Positions 44,399 to 53,219 of a stretch of DNA of 64,000 nucleotides are shown in pieces. The notes below the pieces were generated by a model, which was not told the origin of the DNA, ran no database searches, and saw only the letters and a list, made by a program, of their open reading frames with translations. The stretch is from Croceimicrobium hydrocarbonivorans (GTDB taxonomy: Bacteria; Bacteroidota; Bacteroidia; Flavobacteriales; Schleiferiaceae). Positions within the stretch are counted from its first letter, which is position 1. Each line of letters begins with the position of its first letter. The stretch spans positions 310,001 through 374,000 of the forward strand of contig NZ_CP060139.1 of assembly GCF_014524565.1 (NCBI RefSeq). The letters are read 5' to 3'. The position numbers were made by a program, and so were the translations under genes.

Positions 44399-45537
44399 AT
44401 TTCGGATATACGCTCCCGACTGTATTCTAAATATCGAAAAGGTTCATCTTGACCTTTTTCCAAGAATTGCTCGTAGTAAGAAAGAGCCGTGGTTTTACTC
44501 TTGTATTGCTCATCATAGGCTCGAGCCAGATAATACAGCATTAGAGGCGATTCATTAGCCTCGTACACGGATTTATACAGAGGAATGGCTTCGGTATAAC
44601 GCTTTTCTTCATCGAGGTACAGAGCCAAATTGAGTTCATAAACCGGAATCGCTTTGGAAATTCCCGCTTTGATAGCCGCCCTTAAATAAGCTTCTCCCGC
44701 CGCATTGGCATCGAGGGCAAATTTGCAAAGCGCTAAATAGAAATACAGCGTCTCCCGATCCTGAGTCAATTGGATCGCCCGCTGCAAGGAGCTATCTGCC
44801 AAGCTATAATTACCATTATGATAGGCCGCAAGGCCTTGCATTCGCATTAGACTGTAAGTCGAATCAGCGCCCAGCTGGAAAAGAGCCACACTTTGTTCTA
44901 ATACTTCGGGATATTGCTTTTGGATAAAGGCCGATCGCAAGGCTAATTGACGCAGTAATTTCGAATCCGGATCAGTTTGAAGATTGACTTCCAATAAAGA
45001 ATCTGCCTGCGCATAAAATTGAAATTCCAGATACAGATTGATCAACTGCGATTGTATCCAGCTATCCTTGGGATTCAATTGAGCGGCTTCCATAAAAGCT
45101 CCCATAGCCCCTACTGGATTCTCTCTTTTAAGCTGCAACTGCCCCATCAGTTTATAGAAATAAGCATTACTACTGTCTAAGCGGAGAAGCTTTGAATAAA
45201 TTCGAAAAGCCTCATCATATTCCTGGACCTGGCTTTCCAATTGGGCCCATTGCAGCCAAGCTTCTAAGGAAGTTGAATCTAAATCGGTCCAGGCTTGATA
45301 AATGGAACGCGCTTCATTGCTATAGCCCAATGCCCGATAAGTAGAGCTGGCCAAGGCATAATAAGCTTCTGAGTTTTGGTCTTCTGCCGACAGGGCATTT
45401 AAAAGCGAATAGGCCTTTTGATATTGATAGCTCGCTAAAGCCTCTTCAATTGGCTTTAAGGACTCCTGCCCTTCTTGAGCCCACAATCCGGGACTGTTAA
45501 TCAAGAAAATGAATACTAAGAGGTAAGGGATTTTCAT
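44368..45537 (-). CDS. Secreted TPR-repeat protein, 389 aa
   Basis: The start at 45537 opens a signal peptide (MKIPYLLVFIFLINSPGLWA); the 45567 start adds ten polar residues in front and is less likely. Residues about 30-380 are TPR-like helix pairs with the usual Ala/Leu spacing: AYYALASSTYRALGYSNEA, LWLQWAQLESQV-type and AYFYKLMGQLQLKRE. No enzymatic motif is visible. TPR arrays typically mount protein complexes; the partner is unknown. It lies alone, convergent with the DUF2167-like gene, whose terminator it shares. Confidence 0.85.
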   Translation of the reverse strand: MKIPYLLVFIFLINSPGLWAQEGQESLKPIEEALASYQYQKAYSLLNALSAEDQNSEAYYALASSTYRALGYSNEARSIYQAWTDLDSTSLEAWLQWAQLESQVQEYDEAFRIYSKLLRLDSSNAYFYKLMGQLQLKRENPVGAMGAFMEAAQLNPKDSWIQSQLINLYLEFQFYAQADSLLEVNLQTDPDSKLLRQLALRSAFIQKQYPEVLEQSVALFQLGADSTYSLMRMQGLAAYHNGNYSLADSSLQRAIQLTQDRETLYFYLALCKFALDANAAGEAYLRAAIKAGISKAIPVYELNLALYLDEEKRYTEAIPLYKSVYEANESPLMLYYLARAYDEQYKSKTTALSYYEQFLEKGQDEPFRYLEYSRERISEIKKVQHFQAE

Positions 45538-45594
45538 AGCGGCAAGATAGAAATTTCCCTTATTCAACTAAATAGTTAGTTGAAATATTAATAG

Positions 45595-45987
45595 CTATTT
45601 TTCTCGCTGGCGACTATAGCTATAGGCACCATTGCTGTGGATGAGATTGCCATTGTCTTCCACAAAATAGCGTTCTTCCTTCGAGCCTTTGGGATAAAAA
45701 CGCAGGTAAATAGTATCTCCTTTCAATTTCCACCTTCCTCTTTGTACATACATGGTTTCTGAAAAGCCTTCATTGCGTTCTTCAAAACGGCCCCATGACT
45801 TCAAGTCCAAAACCTGTCTCGAAAAAATTATGGGCATAATGTGACTTTCAGAACCATCCGAATTTTCGATTGTACGACCCGGTTCTCCATCCTCATGTAC
45901 ATATAAACCTTTGAGCTCAGCTGTTTTCCAATCCTTTTGATCGGCCACCAAGGCCATTAATAGAAAAGCCGTTACCAGCGCTTTCAT
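45595..45987 (-). CDS. Hypothetical secreted protein, 130 aa
   Basis: Short signal-like N-terminus (MKALVTAFLLMALVADQ), then a mostly beta-looking acidic/basic body (LKGLYVHEDGEPGRTIENS; RGRWKLKGDTIYLRFYPKG), which resembles a META/lipocalin-like small barrel in style. No family recognised. Its start overlaps the upstream gene stop by 4 nt (ATGA), so the two form a unit with the membrane protein at 45984-46400. Confidence 0.68.
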   Translation of the reverse strand: MKALVTAFLLMALVADQKDWKTAELKGLYVHEDGEPGRTIENSDGSESHIMPIIFSRQVLDLKSWGRFEERNEGFSETMYVQRGRWKLKGDTIYLRFYPKGSKEERYFVEDNGNLIHSNGAYSYSRQREK

Positions 45988-46400
45988 AGATCGTGGTCCT
46001 TGCGAAATTCCGTTTCCTCTTCCGACTTATCGCCTTTCAGGACTTCGTAAATCTGCTCCATATCCGACTGACTAATCCGACTGGGCAAAACCTTCACTTT
46101 ATGCTTAGCTCCCGCTAGATAAAGAACTCCGGAACGGTTCTGCCATTCGTGAATTTCATCCAGCTTAATGCTGCTCTTTACAAATAAGCCTTGACTAAAT
46201 ACGCCATCCTTAATTACCACATAGGGTCTTTTCCATTCCACATAAAAGAGAAAGGAGAAACTCATGCCTGCCAATAAGAATAGGGCATCCGGAGGACCGA
46301 GCGGAATACCACTAGTCACTTTATAGATTACAATGGCATACCACAGGCCTGCCAGTACCAGGTGTCTGTAAATCCTGGATTTGCGAGTAAAGATTTCCAT
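45984..46400 (-). CDS. Two-helix membrane protein with PH-like C-terminus, 138 aa
   Basis: Two membrane helices at about residues 13-30 and 37-54, then a soluble part with the alternating strands of a small PH-like domain (YVVIKDGVFSQGLFV, IKLDEIHEWQNRSGVLYLAG). This layout (two helices plus a bPH-like domain) is common in bacterial membrane proteins of unknown role. The C-terminus is charged. It is upstream of and coupled to the 130-residue secreted gene. Function unknown. Confidence 0.72.
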   Translation of the reverse strand: MEIFTRKSRIYRHLVLAGLWYAIVIYKVTSGIPLGPPDALFLLAGMSFSFLFYVEWKRPYVVIKDGVFSQGLFVKSSIKLDEIHEWQNRSGVLYLAGAKHKVKVLPSRISQSDMEQIYEVLKGDKSEEETEFRKDHDL

Positions 46401-46538
46401 GGCTTGAAAATACTAAATTCTCAAATCGAATGATCAAAATGAGATTCAGCCCAAGCAAAGGCTAATCCCCTATTGGCCTATGGTATTTGCGGGGATTCCT
46501 CTTAACTTCGAGCCAATAAGCGCTAATTATCTATTTGC

Positions 46539-47087
46539 ATGAAAATCAGTATCGTTTCGAGCAGCACCCGCACCGGAAGAATCAGTCATCGCATTGCTCT
46601 TGCCCTTCAACAGGATTTAGAACAGCGAGGACAGGAAGTAAATCTGATTGATCTGGCCGCCATCAACCTGCCCCCTTTTGAAGAGCGTTTGAGTAGATTA
46701 GAAGCGCCGGCAGCAGAATTAGTAGAGCTCAACCAAACTTTAATGGCCACAGATGCCTTCATTTTCTTGAGTCCGGAATACAATGGCGCCATTAGCTCTG
46801 GCTTGAAGAATTTCATTGATGTTTTCGCCAAGGATCCCTTTATACATAAGCCCATCGGTGTAGCCACCGGTTCTACTGGCAGTATGGGCGGTATTCGCGC
46901 GGCCTATCAATTACAGCAGAACATCCTTACTTGTCATGGTTTTCCGCATCCGCAAATGCTTACCGTAGGAAATATGGATAAGGTTATCGACCCTGAAGGT
47001 TCCATCGTAGATGAGTCATATCGCTCCAAACAAAGTAAGTTCCTCGATCTCTTTCTGGTCTTTGCTGATAAGCTGAGTAAGAAATAA
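46539..47087 (+). CDS. NADPH-dependent FMN reductase family protein, 182 aa
   Basis: Flavodoxin-like fold with the FMN-binding SSSTRTGRISHRIALAL at residues 6-22 and the hallmark FLSPEYNGAISSGLKNFIDV near residues 75-94. The IGVATGSTGSMGGIR segment near residues 107-121 is also characteristic. It reduces FMN, quinones or azo/chromate-like substrates with NADPH; the physiological substrate is unclear. Monocistronic plus-strand gene that is followed by the terminator hairpin shared with the convergent gene. Confidence 0.9.
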   Translation: MKISIVSSSTRTGRISHRIALALQQDLEQRGQEVNLIDLAAINLPPFEERLSRLEAPAAELVELNQTLMATDAFIFLSPEYNGAISSGLKNFIDVFAKDPFIHKPIGVATGSTGSMGGIRAAYQLQQNILTCHGFPHPQMLTVGNMDKVIDPEGSIVDESYRSKQSKFLDLFLVFADKLSKK

Positions 47088-47115
47088 AAAACCGCCCCTC
47101 TTTGCAGAAGGGCGG
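47086..47115 (-). terminator. Rho-independent terminator for the AhpD-like gene
   Basis: On the minus strand CCGCCC (complement of 47110-47115) and GGGCGG (complement of 47092-47097) pair around a 12-nt loop and are followed by T6 (A6 on the plus strand at 47086-47091). On the plus strand no T-run follows, so it serves the minus-strand gene. Confidence 0.75.
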
Positions 47116-47143
47116 CCACCAACCAAAAAACCTAAGGCTTCGC

Positions 47144-47692
47144 TTAAGACAAGGCTTCTTCTAATTCAGGGGCAGCGGGAAAGTCCACCGGAATCTGAAT
47201 AATATTATGCAGGTAGTTCATCACGATTTTATCGGCCACCGCTAAAACGAGGTCTACCAAGCTGCCACGATCGTAACCAGCCTCGTAGAAGTCACTCAGT
47301 TCCTTATCTACATTTTTTCCCTTGGAGGCTACAATGGCCAGGCTCAAGCGGCCCAGGGCGGCTAATTTGCTGTCCCAATTAATTTGGGCACTGCGGATAT
47401 CCAAAATCTGCTCATCGCTAAAGCCATTCATCTTGCCAATGGCAGTATGGGCAGCCTGGCAATATTTACATTGGTTAAACTCACTCACCACCAGGTTAAT
47501 CACCTCTTTTTCCTTATTGCTAAAAGAAGTTTTCGCTCCTTGAAACTGCAGGTAATTAGCCAAGCCAGTATCAGAATGCGCCATGCTGGCGTAGAGATTC
47601 GGAACAAATCCCAATTTGGATTTCAGGTTATCGAAAATTTGCTGATTCGCTTCCGCTACTTCATGGCGTTCGGGTACATCAAAAGTGTTCAT
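47144..47692 (-). CDS. Carboxymuconolactone decarboxylase / AhpD-like protein, 182 aa
   Basis: The redox motif CxxCxxxH is visible at Cys75, Cys78 and His82 (FNQCKYCQAAHTAI), within the typical all-helical CMD domain (residues about 30-150). AhpD-like proteins act as thiol-dependent hydroperoxidases or helpers in reductive repair. Length is usual for the peroxidase-related subfamily. It lies 81 bp downstream of an AraC-family gene in the same direction, which may regulate it. A terminator follows its 3' end. Confidence 0.9.
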   Translation of the reverse strand: MNTFDVPERHEVAEANQQIFDNLKSKLGFVPNLYASMAHSDTGLANYLQFQGAKTSFSNKEKEVINLVVSEFNQCKYCQAAHTAIGKMNGFSDEQILDIRSAQINWDSKLAALGRLSLAIVASKGKNVDKELSDFYEAGYDRGSLVDLVLAVADKIVMNYLHNIIQIPVDFPAAPELEEALS

Positions 47693-47773
47693 CTTATTCG
47701 TGTTTTTAGATTAATCAATTTGAACACTGCAAAGATTCAACCGCCGGAGAGGCCCGGTATTGGCCATTTTACC

Positions 47774-48613
47774 TCAAAAGTTAACCTTTTTTCCCTTGAT
47801 CCTAACGAAGGCCGCCGGACTCATTCCCTCTTCTCTTTTAAAAAAGCGACTAAAGCTTTGTACATCCTCAAAACCCAAATCATAAGCCACCTCCTTTACG
47901 CTCAAATCTCCCCGCACTAATAGTCGGCGAGCTTCTAACATGCGTCGGTTTTGGATAAACTCCAAGGGACTTTGATCCGACATCTTTTTAAACTGGTTAG
48001 CCAAGGTCTTGGGTGAGCGATTGAGCATTTCAGCATAATCGGCCACACTGTGCTTTTCGCGATAATGCTTTTCGACCAGGAAATTATACTCCCTTATCAA
48101 ATCCAATTTTGGACCATCCGCCTGCAGGCGACACTGCTTTTTATAAAGTCGCACACATAGAATTAAAAAACGCTTGAGCATCATTTGCAAAATCTCCCCT
48201 TGCAGATGATCGGTATTCTCAAACTCGAGGCTAAACATCCGATATACCGTTTCGAAGATCTCAATTTCTTCGGCGGGTAAATCCATGCGCGGCAATTGCT
48301 TAGAGCCGAAGAATAGCAGGCCCTTACAACTTACCTCACTATCATGGTCTACTATACAATAGAAGGATCGATTGAACTTTATTAACCGCGCTTCTTTAAT
48401 GTCTATTTCTTCAATTTGATGAAATTCGGTGAGGCAGATGAGCTCATTGCGATTAAAGCAATAGTTCTCGCCATCAATCCTTAGGTGGTTATGATCCTGA
48501 GTAAACCACAAAACCAAGAGGGCACTGGGTACCGGCTCTAAGAGGCCTCCTAACTCTTCCCCGCTCAAAGTTCCAATAGACAGGTACTCATCTGTATTTC
48601 CGCGATAAATCAT
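47774..48613 (-). CDS. AraC-family transcriptional regulator, 279 aa
   Basis: The N-terminal part (residues 1-150) is a cupin-like ligand-binding region; the C-terminal AraC HTH pair occupies about 185-275 with SVADYAEMLNRSPKTLANQF in the first and SVKEVAYDLGFEDVQSFSRF in the second, the latter matching the conserved motif of the family. It probably controls the AhpD-like gene downstream. Effector unknown. It has its own upstream gap to the divergent RskA-domain lipoprotein gene (about 160 bp). Confidence 0.92.
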   Translation of the reverse strand: MIYRGNTDEYLSIGTLSGEELGGLLEPVPSALLVLWFTQDHNHLRIDGENYCFNRNELICLTEFHQIEEIDIKEARLIKFNRSFYCIVDHDSEVSCKGLLFFGSKQLPRMDLPAEEIEIFETVYRMFSLEFENTDHLQGEILQMMLKRFLILCVRLYKKQCRLQADGPKLDLIREYNFLVEKHYREKHSVADYAEMLNRSPKTLANQFKKMSDQSPLEFIQNRRMLEARRLLVRGDLSVKEVAYDLGFEDVQSFSRFFKREEGMSPAAFVRIKGKKVNF

Positions 48614-48775
48614 ATTTCCAATAGCTTCTCTCTACAGTCGTAAGAGAAAGGAAAAATTGACAATGAAAAAGGAAATTACGCTAAGGCTTTCGCGATCAAG
48701 CACTTTCATATTTGCTGAGCTATAAGGAATGCGGATCGAAGCAAGGTGCATCGACCAAAAACTCAATTTTCAATT

Positions 48776-49675
48776 ATGTACAAGTATTTAAAACCGGGCC
48801 TGTATGGCCTTTTGATTATCGGTCTGAGTGCCGCATGTGACAAGGAAGACGACAATGCCGACAATTCCTCAAATCAATCTCAATTAAGTCTAAGCCTTCA
48901 GGGTTTGGAAGATCTAGGCTCAGACTTCCGCTATGAAGGATGGATTATTGTGGATGGCGTTCCCATTTCCGCCGGGCTCTTTGATGTGGATGCAAATGGG
49001 CAATTAAGTCAATCCAGCTTTTCGCTAAATGCTGATGACTTGAATGCTGCAACTAGCTATGTTTTAACCATCGAACCCAGTCCAGATCCAGATCCCGCTC
49101 CTAGTGATGTGCATATCTTAGCTGGTGATTTTAATAATAGCACGGCTTCCTTGAGTACTGCTCATGCTGCTGCTATTGGCACCGACTTCAGCTCTGCCGC
49201 TGGACAATACATCTTAGCCACTCCCACTGATGGCGGAATGAGCAGCGATGAACTAAGTGGATTATGGTGGTTGGATCCAAGCGCCGGACCTGAAGCAGCT
49301 TTAAACCTACCCGCATTACCTGATGGATGGATTTATGAAGGATGGGTAGTAATTGAAGGTCAGGTGCTCTCTACCGGTCGATTTAAAACCGGCAATGAAG
49401 CAGATGATGCCGCCCCCTATTCTGGCACTATGGCCGGACCTCCCTTCCCTGGTGAAGACTTCTTGCAAAATGCGCCCAATGGCCTCAGTTTCCCTACCAA
49501 TTTAGCTGGTGCCACGGCGGTGATTTCGGTGGAACCCGTTCCTGATAATAGCCCCATGCCCTTTAGCTTAAAGCCTTTAGTGGGCTCGGTTCCAGCGGCT
49601 CCTAATGATCGTGAACTCTATCCTATGAATAATAATGCACAAGCTAGTGCTGCCAGCGGAAGCGTAAGTCGATAA
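48776..49675 (+). CDS. Lipoprotein with two RskA-like domains, 299 aa
   Basis: ATG 48776 starts the lipoprotein signal MYKYLKPGLYGLLIIGLSAAC (LSAAC lipobox); a GTG at 48746 is less likely. The mature part has two similar units: YEGWIIVDGVPISAGLFDVD near residues 53-72 and YEGWVVIEGQVLSTGRFKTG near 195-215. These resemble the C-terminal domain of anti-sigma-K factor RskA. RskA normally spans the membrane and holds sigma; this protein has no such N-terminus or partner, so it is probably a structural or binding domain exposed at the surface. Confidence 0.75.
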   Translation: MYKYLKPGLYGLLIIGLSAACDKEDDNADNSSNQSQLSLSLQGLEDLGSDFRYEGWIIVDGVPISAGLFDVDANGQLSQSSFSLNADDLNAATSYVLTIEPSPDPDPAPSDVHILAGDFNNSTASLSTAHAAAIGTDFSSAAGQYILATPTDGGMSSDELSGLWWLDPSAGPEAALNLPALPDGWIYEGWVVIEGQVLSTGRFKTGNEADDAAPYSGTMAGPPFPGEDFLQNAPNGLSFPTNLAGATAVISVEPVPDNSPMPFSLKPLVGSVPAAPNDRELYPMNNNAQASAASGSVSR

Positions 49676-49696
49676 TCCTATTTCCCTCTCTTAATT

Positions 49697-49729
49697 AAAG
49701 GCTGTTCTGAATTTTCAGGATGGCCTTTT
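49697..49729. terminator. Bidirectional terminator hairpin
   Basis: AAAGGC (49697-49702) pairs with GCCTTT (49723-49728), and an inner TCTGAA/TTCAGG stem sits between them; T and A runs flank both sides. It ends the RskA-domain gene and the convergent kinase gene. Confidence 0.75.
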
Positions 49730-49732
49730 ATA

Positions 49733-52114
49733 TTAGCTAGCTACCCGCATTTTCCCCGTCAGCTCATGAATTTTCTGCACCAATTGCTCCTTGCGTACGG
49801 GCTTGGTCATGAAGGAATCCATACCGGTTTGCAAGGCTCGTTTTTGTGTTGACATGGTAGCATCGGCCGTAACGGCAATAATGGGAATTTTCTGATAGGC
49901 CTCACCTAAGGCACCGGAGCGAATAGCAGCAGTGGCCTCATAGCCATCCATATTGGGCATTTGTAAATCCATCAAGATGATATCAAAGGCTTTATCCGAC
50001 ATCTGCTGTAGCGCCAGTAAGCCATCATTGGCTATTTCTAATTCTAGATTGGGGATGGTGGCTAATAAGCGCTTCAAGATCATCTGATTCATCACATTGT
50101 CCTCAGCCACCAAAACCCGAATTTTAGTGCTATCCGGAATTTCACCTTGATAAGCTCTGAGGTCGAAGCTCGAAATATCGAAATCTAAGTCCACTGCTTC
50201 CTGGCTAATTGGTTTTTCAGCTTCCTTAACATGGGCCAAACGTAAATCCAATTTCACATTGGTTCCCATACCAGGTTCACTGTCCACATCTATTTTGGCT
50301 CCAAACAATTTTACGAGGTGCTGTACAATGGTTAAACCGAGACCCAGGCCTCCATAGCGACGTTTGTTGTTGAGTTTCATCTGATTAAAGCTTTCAAATA
50401 TTTGACTTAATTCAGCCTCTGACATCCCGATACCGGTGTCACTGAGATTCATTCGAATTCGGCATTGTTCCCCTTGATCCGAACAATGCACAGTAAGGCG
50501 CACCGAACCATGAGCGGTGAATTTAACCGCATTGCTGATTAGGTTATTGAGGATCTGACGGAAGCGCTTTTCATCTCCTTGCAATTTTTCGGGGAGTTCA
50601 TCTACCATCACGCAATCGAAAGACAAGCCCTTTTTACGCGCCTCAAAACCCCAGGAATCGGTTACATCGGTAAAAACCTGCAAGGGATCAAAAACCGAGC
50701 TTTGATCCAATTCAAGTTGTCCCTTCTCAATCTGTTCAAAATCCAGAATATCATTCACATTGCTTAAGAGATTAAAAGAGGCACTGCGCACAATGCGATA
50801 ATTCTCCATCTCTTCTGCACCTAAATCCCTTTCCAATTGCTCCGTTGCAATGCCCAGAATGGCATTGATAGGAGTACGTAATTCGTGGGAAATATTAGAC
50901 ATGAAATAGGTCTTCATGGCCGATATATCTTCCGATTTCTGCAAGGCCTCCTCCTGAGAGCGTTCCTTTTCTTCGCGAAGCTTCCCGATGAGATTGGTCA
51001 TGGATAAAGAGAGGAAAATTACTTCCAGAGCGATTCCAAATTTGGCGCTATTCTGAATCCAGAAATTGTTGGGCAGCATGCTTAAGTTATTGAGTACAAA
51101 AGCCAATAATCCCATCACCAAAAAGAAAATCCCGGTTAAGAAAAATGAGTCTACCCTTTGAACCTTAAAATGTATATAGACTACCGAAATCAAAATTAAA
51201 ATCAAGCTCAGCAGGCCATTGATATTAGTTAAGTAATAGCTCCAATACAGGGTAGTGTCACTAAGGTAAATAAGGACCCCAACTAATGGGATCGCTATAA
51301 AAAAGAAGCGGAAGAGATTGTAGATCGGAGGCAATATATCCCTCACCTTCAAGAAACTGGCACTATAAAGTAGGAGGAAGAAATTGGTGAAAACGCCACT
51401 GAGTAAAATGATCTGACTGCCAAATTTAGATCCGGAAGGAAAAAAGTATTGATAGCTGAAACCATCCAAAGAGCCTTGTAGTAGGGCTACGCTCAGTACA
51501 TAGATGCCATAGAACAAAAAGGTTTTTTCCTTTAAACCGGAATAGAAGAACAGGTAAATAATGGCGCTAAGAAATAGCATTCCATAAAAAAGCCCCAGAA
51601 ACAATTGTTCGCTGTATTGCCGCTGATAAAAGGCTTCCTCGCTGTAAATTTTAGGCTGTAAGTCCAAGGTTTCGCCATCAGACTTAAAGTGAATCAAATA
51701 GGATTGATGGGATTCGGGACCCAGTTCCAAAGGAAATACATTTAGGCGATGGGCCTTGCTACGCTCCTCAAATGGGATACGATCTCCACCGCGCCAGATG
51801 GGCTTCGGATTATCAGCCTGATACACTTCAATATTATCGGTTACCGGGCGACCTAATTCCATAAATCCCTCAAAATCATTTAACTGAGGGTTTCCTAGAT
51901 ATAATTTTACCCAATGATGTTGATTGCTAAAGCCCTGTTCAGTTTTACGGTCCTCCGCAATTTGAAAGGAATCCTGGGGCAGTGCTTTTACATCTTCCAG
52001 GCTTAAAGCCGATGAACTTGAATAAAAACTGACATGAACATCTAAATCAGAATTCTGAGCCATGCTGCCTGTGCAGGCAAACAGCAATAGCATTAGGGGG
52101 AACAGGAATTTCAT
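49733..52114 (-). CDS. Hybrid sensor histidine kinase (7TMR-DISM, HisKA, HATPase, REC), 793 aa
   Basis: Signal peptide (MKFLFPLMLLLFACTGSMA), a 7TMR-DISMED2-like periplasmic domain (about 25-155), then seven membrane helices (about 170-375). After a coiled coil comes the HisKA motif SNISHELRTPINAILG (phospho-accepting His near residue 408) and a HATPase_c domain (LISNAVKFTA; DTGIGM; GGLGLGLTIVQHL). The C-terminal receiver holds the acidic pair in VLVAEDN and phospho-accepting Asp in IILMDLQMPNMDG. The multi-step phosphorelay is complete apart from a separate HPt protein. Ligand unknown. Confidence 0.94.
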   Translation of the reverse strand: MKFLFPLMLLLFACTGSMAQNSDLDVHVSFYSSSSALSLEDVKALPQDSFQIAEDRKTEQGFSNQHHWVKLYLGNPQLNDFEGFMELGRPVTDNIEVYQADNPKPIWRGGDRIPFEERSKAHRLNVFPLELGPESHQSYLIHFKSDGETLDLQPKIYSEEAFYQRQYSEQLFLGLFYGMLFLSAIIYLFFYSGLKEKTFLFYGIYVLSVALLQGSLDGFSYQYFFPSGSKFGSQIILLSGVFTNFFLLLYSASFLKVRDILPPIYNLFRFFFIAIPLVGVLIYLSDTTLYWSYYLTNINGLLSLILILISVVYIHFKVQRVDSFFLTGIFFLVMGLLAFVLNNLSMLPNNFWIQNSAKFGIALEVIFLSLSMTNLIGKLREEKERSQEEALQKSEDISAMKTYFMSNISHELRTPINAILGIATEQLERDLGAEEMENYRIVRSASFNLLSNVNDILDFEQIEKGQLELDQSSVFDPLQVFTDVTDSWGFEARKKGLSFDCVMVDELPEKLQGDEKRFRQILNNLISNAVKFTAHGSVRLTVHCSDQGEQCRIRMNLSDTGIGMSEAELSQIFESFNQMKLNNKRRYGGLGLGLTIVQHLVKLFGAKIDVDSEPGMGTNVKLDLRLAHVKEAEKPISQEAVDLDFDISSFDLRAYQGEIPDSTKIRVLVAEDNVMNQMILKRLLATIPNLELEIANDGLLALQQMSDKAFDIILMDLQMPNMDGYEATAAIRSGALGEAYQKIPIIAVTADATMSTQKRALQTGMDSFMTKPVRKEQLVQKIHELTGKMRVAS

Positions 52115-52317
52115 AGGTGGCTTTGATTAATCTACGACAAGAACCTCTAATTGGATTTCATCATTGTTAAATTTATCTCATTAATGACCAAATACTTAGA
52201 ATTTTGTTCACATCTCTATCTAAAACTAATCAATTTGTATTTCAACGTCCTGAATTAAGTTAGGGTCATGAATTAATTTTTTTCTGACCTTTAGGGTCCC
52301 TTTCGACGAATGCTTTT

Positions 52318-52749
52318 ATGAAAACCAAATCGCTCTTCATGCTATTTCTGGCGATGAGCCTCAGTGCAAATTTAATGGCACAGGCGGCCGAGTACCACTT
52401 TTGTGTACAGAGCGACGCCTATGAAACCTTTAAAGCACGCGTAGTTTTCAGAGGTTTGGATTTTGGAGAAGCTTCTGCCCGAATGATGGTGCTTAATGAT
52501 TTAAGTGCAGTCTTAGAAGGTGAATTCAAAGTCACTTCCTTCGACGAACATTGCGATTGCTATGGCGATTGTCCGCAAGTTGAAGTTACCTCTAAAGATT
52601 GGGATGGTAATATTGGCAATCGACAAGAAGGCGTGAATGGCATGTGGGGTTCGGCGGTAGAAATCACCGATAATATCGTTTCTGAAGGCAAGGCCCTATG
52701 GGATAATCCTGGTCAATTTCTCATGACCCGCATTTTAGGTAAAGACTAG
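52318..52749 (+). CDS. Hypothetical secreted protein, 143 aa
   Basis: Signal peptide MKTKSLFMLFLAMSLSANLMAQ (cleavage after Ala21). The mature part has four Cys, of which three cluster in a loop (HCDCYGDC), looking like a metal or disulfide site, and a strand-rich segment YETFKARVVFRGLDF. No family is recognised. An upstream gap of 203 bp separates it from the divergent kinase. It ends 5 bp before the GNAT gene, so the two may be one transcript. Confidence 0.72.
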   Translation: MKTKSLFMLFLAMSLSANLMAQAAEYHFCVQSDAYETFKARVVFRGLDFGEASARMMVLNDLSAVLEGEFKVTSFDEHCDCYGDCPQVEVTSKDWDGNIGNRQEGVNGMWGSAVEITDNIVSEGKALWDNPGQFLMTRILGKD

Positions 52750-52754
52750 AGCCC

Positions 52755-53219
52755 TTGGATTTAAGAGCAGTTAAATGCGAAGTGCTCCAGGAAGCCCATA
52801 TTGGCGATTTAATGCAAATATGGAATTCGGAGTACCCTCGTCAAATTGCTTATTCATCGCTTAGCGAAATCCAGGAATACCTAAACAAATTAAAGGAGCC
52901 TCGACATCAAATTTTAGTTGACAAAGAAAACCGACTAAAAGCTTGGTTCTGCGTATTTGAAAGAGATGCCTTGCCCTGGTTTGCCATGATTTTGGATCGC
53001 GATTTACAAGGCCTGGGTTATGGTCGGAAGCTCTTAAGCGAAGCCCAATTCGAGGAAAGCATTTTAAATGGCTGGGCCGTGGATCATCCGCATTATCAGA
53101 GAGCGGATGGCAGTACCTACCCTTCCCCCATTGGCTTTTACTTAAAGCTGGGCTTCAAATTAACGGGAAAGCGTTTTGATGAAAATGGATTATCGCTGGC
53201 GCATATCCTCTGGCCCTGA
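52755..53219 (+). CDS. GNAT-family N-acetyltransferase, 154 aa
   Basis: The start is TTG at 52755; the next ATG (residue 20) would cut the first strand. The GNAT core is seen in ARFAMILDRDLQG-type strand WFAMILDRDLQGLGYGRKLL, which matches the acetyl-CoA pyrophosphate loop (Q/R-x-x-G-x-G/A) as QGLGYGRKLL. Substrate unknown. The stop is adjacent to the convergent sigma-linked gene (53220), with no room for a separate terminator. Confidence 0.82.
   Translation: MDLRAVKCEVLQEAHIGDLMQIWNSEYPRQIAYSSLSEIQEYLNKLKEPRHQILVDKENRLKAWFCVFERDALPWFAMILDRDLQGLGYGRKLLSEAQFEESILNGWAVDHPHYQRADGSTYPSPIGFYLKLGFKLTGKRFDENGLSLAHILWP

Noticed and set aside
47086..47115. Terminator for the plus-strand FMN reductase gene
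   Set aside because: No T-run follows on the plus strand; the A6 run places it on the minus strand for the AhpD-like gene.
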